Of a DNA stretch of 8,775 nt, positions 1 through 6,086 are shown one piece after another. The notes under the pieces were generated by a model. It saw only the letters and a list, made by a program, of their open reading frames with translations, was not told the origin of the DNA and ran no database searches. Location: the NCBI GenBank assembly GCA_045538075.1, contig JAZSQT010000034.1:1-8775 (forward strand), read 5' to 3'. How positions within the stretch are numbered: position 1 is the stretch's first letter; the number at the start of each line of letters is the position of its first letter. The position numbers were made by a program, and so were the translations under genes. The stretch comes from JAZSQT01 sp045538075 (lineage in GTDB: Bacteria > Chrysiogenota > Deferribacteres > Deferribacterales > Mucispirillaceae).

Positions 1-545
1 TAACTTAAAAAAGGTTTATTATAAGGAGTATCTTCATTAAGATAATTTTCTATACAAGTAACTTCACCTTCACTTAAAACATCTTTAATATTCATAGTTA
101 AAAAATGCTCTTTAGGTAAACCACATAAAGATAATAAATAATTATTTGTATCAAAAATTTTGCCGTCTGGATAACTAAATATTATGAAAGGGCGATTATA
201 GATATTAAAAAATGATTTATAAACACCGTAATCTATTTCATTGAAAATATAATCATTTGGTATAATCGTTATTAAACATACATTATCAACTTTTAATTTT
301 GATTTTATTAATGTATAGCTATTTTTAGAAATTTTATCTTCATTAGAAGAAATAAAATTTATTAATTCCTCATTATTAAAATCGTTAAGTTGGTTAACGA
401 AATCATCTATATTTTTAAAAGGTTTAAAATTTTTGCCATAAGAATTATTATACCAAACAGTAGAAAAATTTTCGTCTATAATAACGGCATCTAATTTTGA
501 ATTATCAAGCAGATTTTTGATACTAAAAGGTATTTTAATACTCAT
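1..545 (-). CDS. N-terminal part of a PAS-domain signalling protein (runs off the left edge)
   Basis: The frame opens at ATG 545-543 and stays open for 181 codons to the window edge, so the C-terminus is missing. An in-frame TAA at 554-552 lies just upstream, so the start is tightly bounded. The ribosome binding site is weak: only an AGG about 12 bases upstream. Two PAS-like segments are visible. One, around residues 16-95, contains LDAVIIDENFSTVWYNNSYG, resembling the opening strands of a PAS fold with its conserved Asn. The second starts near residue 116 and contains PFIIFSYPDGKIFDTNNYLL, followed by a G-x-P-x-E turn (residues 142-146), a more typical PAS signature. PAS domains bind small ligands or cofactors and usually sit ahead of histidine kinase, GGDEF/EAL or other output domains. 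The output domain lies outside the window, so the function cannot be stated. There is no signal peptide or obvious membrane segment, which suggests a cytoplasmic protein. Confidence 0.6.
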   Translation of the reverse strand, partial: MSIKIPFSIKNLLDNSKLDAVIIDENFSTVWYNNSYGKNFKPFKNIDDFVNQLNDFNNEELINFISSNEDKISKNSYTLIKSKLKVDNVCLITIIPNDYIFNEIDYGVYKSFFNIYNRPFIIFSYPDGKIFDTNNYLLSLCGLPKEHFLTMNIKDVLSEGEVTCIENYLNEDTPYNKPFLS

Positions 546-570
546 AATGGCTTATAACCTAATTAAGAAA

Positions 571-576
571 ATTATA
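571..576 (-). promoter_or_regulatory. possible -10 box for the PAS-protein gene
   Basis: On the minus strand these bases read TATAAT, a perfect -10 hexamer 26 bases before the ATG at 545. No good -35 hexamer lies 16-18 bases further upstream. In such AT-rich DNA a TATAAT by chance is likely, so this is only a candidate. Confidence 0.25.
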
Positions 577-617
577 TTTATTAAATACCATATATTACTA
601 TAGTCTGCAAGATATAT

Positions 618-649
618 AAAAAATAGCCACCTATAAAAGATGGCTATTT
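618..649 (-). terminator. rho-independent terminator of the small secreted-protein gene
   Basis: A 9-base-pair perfect stem is formed by AAATAGCCA (621-629) and TGGCTATTT (641-649), with an 11-base loop region. Read on the minus strand, the stem is followed by a run of six T (complement of 618-623). It begins 25 bases after the stop codon of the gene ending at 674, as expected for its terminator. It also separates that gene from the PAS-protein gene, so the two are probably not co-transcribed. Confidence 0.8.
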
Positions 650-673
650 GATTAATTGTAAAATAATTTTAAG

Positions 674-1099
674 TTATTGATTTGAAAAAAATGGACCAAC
701 AATTCTTCCCCATGGGTTTATATGAAATACTGCTTTGTTGCCACTAGCATCAGTAACATCAATAGAATATGCTTTTCCACCACGTCTGCTATCAAACTCT
801 TCTACATTACCAACTTTATATCCTTTAAAGTTGTCTTTAACGTATGCTTCTACCATTGCTTTAGCATCTTTTGCTGATTTAACTGTTGATTCTTCAGCTG
901 GAACTGGTTTACCTTTTGGACCTTTCCCATCTGGACCCTTAGGACCTTTTTTTCCCATAGGGCCATAACCCATATCACATGGACCACAGCAACAACAACC
1001 GTAATAACCTGCACCATCTGGCCCTTTTGGTGCTTTTTGGGCAAATGAAATAGTTGATAATCCAACAATAATTAAACAAGAAATTATTATCTTTTTCAT
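674..1099 (-). CDS. small exported Cys-rich protein with Gly-Pro-Lys repeats and a PepSY-like C-terminal domain
   Basis: 141 residues. Residues 1-20 are a clean signal peptide (MKK, a hydrophobic stretch, then SFA before Gln21), so the protein is predicted to be exported to the periplasm or surface. Residues 22-65 form a low-complexity region with two KGPDG units and further GPKG units, interrupted by a cluster of five cysteines, CCCCGPC at 35-41, and a GYGPMG turn. Residues 71-141 look like a folded alpha/beta domain: an amphipathic helix with AKAMVEAYVKDNF, then strands with AYSIDVTDASGNKAVFHI and the ending PWGRIVGPFF. That pattern recalls PepSY-type domains; this is an impression from the pattern, not a search result. 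The start is secure: GGAGG (complement of 1107-1111) lies 7 bases before ATG. The gene is a single transcription unit with its own promoter and terminator. The cysteine cluster suggests metal or haem binding or disulfide cross-linking, but the function is unknown. Confidence 0.85.
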   Translation of the reverse strand: MKKIIISCLIIVGLSTISFAQKAPKGPDGAGYYGCCCCGPCDMGYGPMGKKGPKGPDGKGPKGKPVPAEESTVKSAKDAKAMVEAYVKDNFKGYKVGNVEEFDSRRGGKAYSIDVTDASGNKAVFHINPWGRIVGPFFSNQ

Positions 1100-1118
1100 A
1101 ATAACGCCTCCATAACAA

Positions 1119-1146
1119 ATTATAATCTATTTATTAGATAAATCAA
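1119..1146 (-). promoter_or_regulatory. promoter of the small secreted-protein gene
   Basis: On the minus strand TTGATT (complement of 1141-1146) is followed by a 16-base spacer and a perfect TATAAT (complement of 1119-1124). The predicted transcript start is near 1112, which puts the GGAGG ribosome binding site almost at the 5' end of the message and gives a leader of only about 13 bases. It is a good match to a housekeeping promoter at the right distance. Confidence 0.6.
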
Positions 1147-1242
1147 AGTTTAATTTGTTCTTTTTAAAATTAATATTATGTATTTTGCTTTTTAGTTAAC
1201 AAGTATGATAGTAAAAAAAATTTGATAAATTAAATTTAATGA

Positions 1243-1271
1243 TTGACATATTAATATTATAGTAGTATAAA
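1243..1271 (+). promoter_or_regulatory. strong promoter of the tRNA-Pro genes
   Basis: TTGACA (1243-1248, perfect -35) is followed by a 17-base spacer and TATAAA (1266-1271, five of six matches to -10). Transcription would start near 1278, about 6 bases before the mature 5' end of the first tRNA. It is the best promoter match in the window, as expected for a stable RNA gene. Confidence 0.8.
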
Positions 1272-1283
1272 TTTATCTCTAAT

Positions 1284-1356
1284 CGGGGCGTAGCGCAGGT
1301 GGTAGCGTATCTGTCTTGGGAACAGAGGGTCGCAGGTTCAAATCCTGTCGCCCCGA
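1284..1356 (+). tRNA. tRNA-Pro, anticodon UGG
   Basis: The full cloverleaf can be drawn by hand. The acceptor stem CGGGGCG pairs with CGCCCCG, including the C1-G72 pair typical of bacterial proline tRNAs, with discriminator A73 at 1356. The D stem is GCGC/GCGT. The anticodon stem TCTGT/ACAGA encloses the loop CTTGGGA, giving anticodon TGG followed by G37. The T stem GCAGG/CCTGT holds the loop TTCAAAT. No CCA is encoded after A73 (TAT follows), so the end must be added by nucleotidyltransferase. By wobble this tRNA can read CCA and CCG, and perhaps all four proline codons. Confidence 0.96.
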
Positions 1357-1363
1357 TATTTTT

Positions 1364-1392
1364 GCCGTTAAGTATTCTTGACGGCTTTTTTT
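1364..1392 (+). terminator. intrinsic terminator between the two tRNA-Pro genes
   Basis: GCCGTTAAG (1364-1372) pairs with CTTGACGGC (1377-1385), giving a 9-base-pair stem with one G-U pair and a TATT loop, followed by seven T (1386-1392). It is oriented for plus-strand transcription and starts 8 bases after the first tRNA. It should end most transcripts before the second tRNA, which has no obvious promoter of its own, so partial read-through or attenuation is implied. Confidence 0.8.
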
Positions 1393-1407
1393 ATTAACTT
1401 TTTTAAT

Positions 1408-1481
1408 CGGGGCGTAGCGCAGCTTGGTAGCGTACACCCTTGGGGTGGGTGTGGTCGCTGGTTCAAATCCAGTCGCTCCGA
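1408..1481 (+). tRNA. tRNA-Pro, anticodon GGG
   Basis: The acceptor stem CGGGGCG pairs with CGCTCCG (one G-U pair) and keeps C1-G72 and A73. The D arm is GCGC/GCGT with loop AGCTTGGTA. The anticodon stem CACCC/GGGTG encloses TTGGGGT, giving anticodon GGG with G37. The T stem is GCTGG/CCAGT with loop TTCAAAT. CCA is not encoded (TAA follows). This tRNA reads CCC and CCU. Its first 15 bases, and the AAT before them, are identical to those of the UGG tRNA 124 bases upstream, suggesting an old tandem duplication followed by divergence of the anticodon and T arms. It is the last gene before the convergent restriction operon. Confidence 0.95.
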
Positions 1482-1567
1482 TAATATCAAAGTTAAATTC
1501 TGTAAATTTTTTAGAAGTAGTTTTTTGTTGTGTATTAATTTTATTTAGTATTGATATAATAGACAAA

Positions 1568-4500
1568 TCAAGCTACTAACACATTATTATTTATTTCTTC
1601 AATTTTTGATTTTAAGCTATTCCACAAATTTAAATCTGGAAATAAATCTATAATACTGCCTCTATCAGAAAAAGGAGAATCTTGTAAAACAGAAAAATCT
1701 ATTAATAAACCATTACATACAATATATTCTATTATTTGGTTTATAAAATATATTTGATTGCTGTTAAGACAAGAGTTGTTTAAAAAATCTGCAAAAGCAT
1801 TTTTTGCAGCAACAATATCTAAACCAGTAATATTTCTAATAAATTCACCTAACGGTTTATCTCCATAAATAGATTTATACTCTTCTTTAGAACCAAGCTC
1901 ATTCCAAAAGATATTTTCTAAATTTTCAATATCATTATTTGATATAGGTTCATTATTTTTTAGTTTCATAAATATTTCATTATCTATATTTTCTCTAATA
2001 TAGTTTTCTACTTTTGATTTATAATCTTCTAATTCATCATCTTGTAATTGAGAATCTATTATTTCTATATCAATAATTTCATCAGTAAAATTTGTGTCGT
2101 ATTTTTTATACTTATTAGGAATATATTTGATGAGGTTACGAATATTTTTTCTAATATGCTCGTAATCATTAATATTTGCATCGTTTATATAATCAGTATG
2201 TAATATTTTGTTTATTAATTCTGCTTGAACCATAATTTCAGGTATATTTGAAATATTAGAAATATTTTTTACTTTTTTAATTAAATCATTCTTGGCTTTT
2301 TTATTATTTTTTTTGCGTATATAATCTAATTCTAAAATGTATAACAAATAATCAAAACGTAAGGCATTTATTTCATCATTATCAGGGTATATAAGAGGTG
2401 CTAATTCTTCTCTAACATCTTGGCAATCTTGTAGGGATATGGTGTTATAGTTGTTTTCAACGGAATAGTAATCTATGTATTTTATATGTTGTTTTATTGA
2501 AAAATTGTTCTTATTTAATTCTTTTACTTTTGATATTAAATAATCAATTAATGATTTTCTGTAGTCAATTAACTCTTTTGTTTGAAATTCTAATTCTCCC
2601 AGTTTTGAAACTATTGTAAATTTTGTATTGAATATCATAGCTTGTAATGATAATGTCTCTGTGGCTTCTTCTCCGTTTTTATTTTCATTAAAAAATGAAA
2701 AATTATCGCAAAAATCAAATATATAGAATTTATTTTTATCTTCACCGTCAATTAATTCTTTGCAAGTTCTTGTGCCTCTGCCTATCATCTGCCAAAATTT
2801 TGCTTTACTCTTAACTTGTTTAAAAAATACGAGATTTAATATTTCTGGTATATCAATACCAGTATCAAGCATATCAACAGATATTGCAATTTGAGGTAGT
2901 TTAGTTGCGTCAGAAAAATTATCAATAGCATTAGATGAATAATTTATGTAATTATCAATTACTTCAGCATGATTTAATAATATTGGATATTCTTTGTTAA
3001 ATATTTCTAATATTTTTTCTGCGTGTTTATGGTTTTTTGCAAAAATTATTGTTTTGCCAATTTTATTTCCATAATCAACTTTTAAACCGTTTGTCATCAA
3101 AATATTTAATACTTTTTTGATTGTGTCATCATTAAATACTTTTTTATTAATTTCTATTGGTTCTATTTTTGGAGGTAAATATCCATCTTCATCAGTAAAA
3201 GTATTTTCGTATTCATTTTTTTCTTCGTCAGTTAAATCATCATAAGTTATACCATTTTTTATAATATTTAAGTGAGTTTCTATTCTTGTATAATCTATAA
3301 GGATTTTATCTTTTACGCCTTCTGATAGTGAATAAGAAAAAGTAGGTATTCCATTATCAAGGTCAAATATTTCATAAGTATTTTTATCTATATCGTTTTT
3401 TGGTGTAGCTGTTAAACCAACTAAAAAAGCATCAAAATAATTAAAAATATCTTTATATTTTTTATATATTGACCTATGAGCTTCATCACAAATGATTAAA
3501 TCAAAATGACCACAAGTGAATATTTTTTTGTTATCATCATATGTAGCATCATCAATTTTGCTTGCTATAGTTTGATAAGTAGATAATATACAAGATGAAT
3601 TTAAATCTTGATTATCTTCACATAAATTTGCTATTGGTATATCTGGTAAAAGTTCTGTAAAGTTTCTTTTAGCTTGTTTGACAAGTTGTATTCTATCTGC
3701 AAGGAATAGAATATTTTTTATCCAACCACAAGCTATTAATCTTTGGCATAAAGCAATTACTGTGCGAGTTTTTCCACTGCCAGTTGCCATAACTAAAAGG
3801 GCTTTACGACGATTTTCTTTTTCAAAACTATTGCAAACTGCCCTAACTGCACTTTCTTGGTAATAGCGAAGCATAATATTATTTGAAATTGAGGAATATT
3901 TTTCTAAACTGTAACGTTGATTTTTTAAATTAAAATATTTTTGTAAGTCTCTTTTAGAATATATTCCAGAACAAATTCTTTCATGATATAAATTATCAAT
4001 AATTCTTGTTTCAAAGCCATTAGTTAAAAATATAACAGGTCGTCTATTATATTTTTTTTCTAATAAATCTGCATAAAGTTTTGCTTGAATACGTCCATTT
4101 TCAACATTTACACAAGTTTTTTTCGCTTCAATAATAGCTAATGCAACGCCATTATCATCATATAAAACATAATCAGCAAAACCAACATTACTATTATTTG
4201 GCATACCTTCAAGTTTTACCTCATTTTGCCAATCTTTAAATTCTATCCAACCAGCATCTTCTAACATAGCATCAATATACAATTTACGAGTTTTATATTC
4301 ACTAATGTCTAATGGATTTGGAATATATGTTTTTGATTGTTCTTGACGTCTTTTTGTAAGTTCATCTTCTAATGATTTATTTTCTTCTTGTAATTTTTTT
4401 AAATCAAGTTTTAGACATTCGTTTTCTTCTTTTATTTTTTCTAAATCAATATTGTTAGATTTACTTGATATATTTGTTTGGTTTTCTATAAACTCTTTAT

Positions 4501-4903
4501 TAAAGGTAGTTTTTTTATAATTTTCACTGTAACAATAAGCTATAAAATCAAGAAAAATATGTAAATTTTCAAGACATAAGAGGGCAGTATCAGTAGATAC
4601 TTTTTTGTTGCTATGGGTATAAAGATTGCCTTTTTTTCGTATGTAATCTATACGTTTATATAAATCTTTACCTACAAGATTAATAAAACAGCCATTTCTA
4701 ATTAAACTTTGAAAACTATCGTTATAGACAACAGTAAGACTACTATCAACAGAATACATCCATTTAACGGCAAATTCTGTAGCTCTACGACAAGTAGCAA
4801 CTGATGAACCTAAATCCATATTAAAAATTTTTTCAGCAGTAATAGCAACGCTACTAAATTCATCAAATTTTGGTTCATCAAGAAGAAAATCAAAGTTTGT
4901 CAT
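1568..4903 (-). CDS. hsdR: type I restriction enzyme, R subunit (endonuclease and DNA translocase)
   Basis: 1111 residues, a normal length for HsdR. With HsdM and HsdS it binds unmethylated target sites, pulls DNA through using ATP, and cuts at a distance. Residues about 10-130 resemble a DUF4145 domain. Residues 152-190 are a charged coiled coil. Residues 200-305 are the nuclease domain with D244 and E259-A-K261 (PD-(D/E)xK type). The helicase motor follows: Walker A ATGSGKT at 373-379, DEAH at 473-476, TATP at 498-501, motif V DTGIDIP at 680-686 and motif VI QMIGRGTR at 705-712. The remaining part, from about 770, is helix-rich and probably the EcoEI-type C-terminal domain that docks on the methyltransferase. 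All key residues are present. ATG lies 3 bases after the hsdS stop, with GGA overlapping that stop, so translation is probably coupled. It is the last gene of the operon and ends in TGA. Confidence 0.95.
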   Translation of the reverse strand: MTNFDFLLDEPKFDEFSSVAITAEKIFNMDLGSSVATCRRATEFAVKWMYSVDSSLTVVYNDSFQSLIRNGCFINLVGKDLYKRIDYIRKKGNLYTHSNKKVSTDTALLCLENLHIFLDFIAYCYSENYKKTTFNKEFIENQTNISSKSNNIDLEKIKEENECLKLDLKKLQEENKSLEDELTKRRQEQSKTYIPNPLDISEYKTRKLYIDAMLEDAGWIEFKDWQNEVKLEGMPNNSNVGFADYVLYDDNGVALAIIEAKKTCVNVENGRIQAKLYADLLEKKYNRRPVIFLTNGFETRIIDNLYHERICSGIYSKRDLQKYFNLKNQRYSLEKYSSISNNIMLRYYQESAVRAVCNSFEKENRRKALLVMATGSGKTRTVIALCQRLIACGWIKNILFLADRIQLVKQAKRNFTELLPDIPIANLCEDNQDLNSSCILSTYQTIASKIDDATYDDNKKIFTCGHFDLIICDEAHRSIYKKYKDIFNYFDAFLVGLTATPKNDIDKNTYEIFDLDNGIPTFSYSLSEGVKDKILIDYTRIETHLNIIKNGITYDDLTDEEKNEYENTFTDEDGYLPPKIEPIEINKKVFNDDTIKKVLNILMTNGLKVDYGNKIGKTIIFAKNHKHAEKILEIFNKEYPILLNHAEVIDNYINYSSNAIDNFSDATKLPQIAISVDMLDTGIDIPEILNLVFFKQVKSKAKFWQMIGRGTRTCKELIDGEDKNKFYIFDFCDNFSFFNENKNGEEATETLSLQAMIFNTKFTIVSKLGELEFQTKELIDYRKSLIDYLISKVKELNKNNFSIKQHIKYIDYYSVENNYNTISLQDCQDVREELAPLIYPDNDEINALRFDYLLYILELDYIRKKNNKKAKNDLIKKVKNISNISNIPEIMVQAELINKILHTDYINDANINDYEHIRKNIRNLIKYIPNKYKKYDTNFTDEIIDIEIIDSQLQDDELEDYKSKVENYIRENIDNEIFMKLKNNEPISNNDIENLENIFWNELGSKEEYKSIYGDKPLGEFIRNITGLDIVAAKNAFADFLNNSCLNSNQIYFINQIIEYIVCNGLLIDFSVLQDSPFSDRGSIIDLFPDLNLWNSLKSKIEEINNNVLVA

Positions 4904-4906
4904 AGG

Positions 4907-6064
4907 TTATCCGAAATATTTTTGCATTAACGCATTTTTTAGTGTTTCTAACTTATTTAGACTATTATTAACTTTTTCTTTGTTTTTTTCAACTTCTTCA
5001 ACAAATGAAGCAAATTTATTCTGAAGTTCAAGAGGAGGGAGAATTACTTTAAAATTTTTTAGGAAAAACTCTGGTACTCTTTTTTGTCCAGCACTACCAG
5101 TCATATTTAAAGTTGCTTCCAATCTGAATTCTTCAAGACAAGTTAAGTGGTATATCCATTCTGAAATTGTTACATCTTTTATAGGTCTTAATATATGAAA
5201 TTCTGTTGAGCCAAAACCAATACCATTTTTTAATTTTTTTGCTATTGCTCCCTTACCATTTTCCATACAAGGTGTTATTTTTGCAAATAAAACATCATTT
5301 TCTAAAAAATGTGTATATCCTGTCTTTACTTCTTGATATTGTTTAATATTTGAAGTATTTATTTGACCTTTTTCAGAAACTGCTGACATAGGAATGAAAG
5401 ATACTTCTATATCATTATATTTTTTTTTAGGAGGATTGATATGGCAAATATTGTCTAAATTTGTATTACAAAATAATTTATTATGTTGAATATCGCCGAA
5501 CATTTCAATAAATCGTGATTTAATTAATTCGTCTAACTTTTTCAATTGTTCTTTACGCAAAGATATTAACGATGTAACTTTATCAAGAATATTAGCAATT
5601 TTCTTTTGTTCTTCAATTAAAGGAAGCAATATATTTATATTTGCAATATCAACTAAGTTAATAGAAGGATAGGATTCATCTTTTATTAATGTTTTAGGTG
5701 AATAGTTTTTTAGATAGTATAGTAGATATTCAGGAATAATTTTTGTTTCATTAGGTATTATAATAGCAAGATGGCTTACCACATAGGCATTTTGAGTGAG
5801 CTTATATATTCTTCCTTTTTTCGCAGACATACCACTTTTTGCAAATAATATAGAATTATTGGGGTATAATTTTAATTTACATTTTTTAGCATTAATTTTA
5901 TTAATCTTTTCACATAATTCAATATTATTATCTCTTTCTAAAAACTCTAATGAGCCAGCTCTTATAAACGGAATGCCTTCTTCTGTAAAATAATTACTTT
6001 TTGGTGCAGACTGTCCTGTAGCAATTTTTGCAACATCTCCTAATTTAACTGTATTTACTTTCAT
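4907..6064 (-). CDS. hsdS: type I restriction-modification specificity subunit with two target-recognition domains
   Basis: HsdS chooses the DNA sequence for both methylation and cleavage. Numbering from the upstream ATG at 6079 (390 residues), the first recognition domain spans about 10-160, with VKLGDVAKIATG near its start. The first helical spacer is about 160-195 (EEQKKIANIL...KSRFIEMFGD). The second recognition domain is about 205-345. The closing helical segment is about 350-390 (ELQNKFASFV...ALMQKYFG) and echoes the central one, as in a normal two-half HsdS that reads a split target. I prefer the ATG at 6064 (385 residues): GAGG stands 5 bases before it, and typical family members begin just before VKLGD. 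The 6079 ATG has no good ribosome binding site. The gene begins 22 bases after hsdM. The target sequence cannot be read from the protein. A nine-A tract falls at K218-K220. Confidence 0.93.
   Translation of the reverse strand: MKVNTVKLGDVAKIATGQSAPKSNYFTEEGIPFIRAGSLEFLERDNNIELCEKINKINAKKCKLKLYPNNSILFAKSGMSAKKGRIYKLTQNAYVVSHLAIIIPNETKIIPEYLLYYLKNYSPKTLIKDESYPSINLVDIANINILLPLIEEQKKIANILDKVTSLISLRKEQLKKLDELIKSRFIEMFGDIQHNKLFCNTNLDNICHINPPKKKYNDIEVSFIPMSAVSEKGQINTSNIKQYQEVKTGYTHFLENDVLFAKITPCMENGKGAIAKKLKNGIGFGSTEFHILRPIKDVTISEWIYHLTCLEEFRLEATLNMTGSAGQKRVPEFFLKNFKVILPPLELQNKFASFVEEVEKNKEKVNNSLNKLETLKNALMQKYFG
5420..5428 (-). repeat. A9 homopolymer inside hsdS (possible slippage site)
   Basis: On the coding strand nine consecutive A encode three lysines at the start of the second recognition domain. 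It is the longest single-base run I see in the window. Losing one A gives TAG after about six codons; gaining one A gives TAA after about four. Either change would leave a half-length HsdS. Confidence 0.6.
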
Positions 6065-6069
6065 TATAT

Positions 6070-6073
6070 CCTC
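6070..6073 (-). promoter_or_regulatory. ribosome binding site that decides the hsdS start
   Basis: The minus strand reads GAGG here, 5 bases before ATG 6064-6062. The longer frame's ATG at 6079-6077 has no comparable motif upstream, so the shorter start is favoured. Confidence 0.6.
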
Positions 6074-6086
6074 GTTCATACAATTG

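Noticed and set aside
735..1068. Two further frames, 735-968 plus and 850-1068 minus, inside the secreted-protein gene
   Set aside because: Both are shadows of the 674-1099 gene, which has a signal peptide, promoter, ribosome binding site and terminator.
1378..1406. TTGACG followed 17 bases later by TTTTAA as a promoter for the second tRNA
   Set aside because: TTGACG is the right arm of the terminator stem, the -10 matches poorly, and the start would fall inside the tRNA.
1281..1422. 18-base direct repeat (1281-1298 and 1405-1422) as an attachment site or mobile-element repeat
   Set aside because: It is explained by the shared 5' halves of two proline tRNA genes, probably from tandem duplication.
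1279..1566. Minus-strand frame of 95 codons containing GATGFEPATTPTP and SGRQDLNLRPS
   Set aside because: These are the well-known false peptides made by translating tRNA genes backwards; the frame covers both tRNA-Pro genes and has no ribosome binding site.
3678..3863. Plus-strand 61-codon frame opposite hsdR
   Set aside because: It lies opposite the helicase Walker A region of an intact gene; no start signals or recognisable domain.
5796..5993. Plus-strand 65-codon frame opposite hsdS, rich in hydrophobic residues
   Set aside because: It is antisense to the first recognition domain; hydrophobic character is common in antisense frames of Lys/Asn-rich genes, and no ribosome binding site is seen.
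4907..6079. Invertible or shuffling hsdS locus
   Set aside because: Only one hsdS is present, with no extra hsdS fragment, inverted repeats or recombinase in the window.
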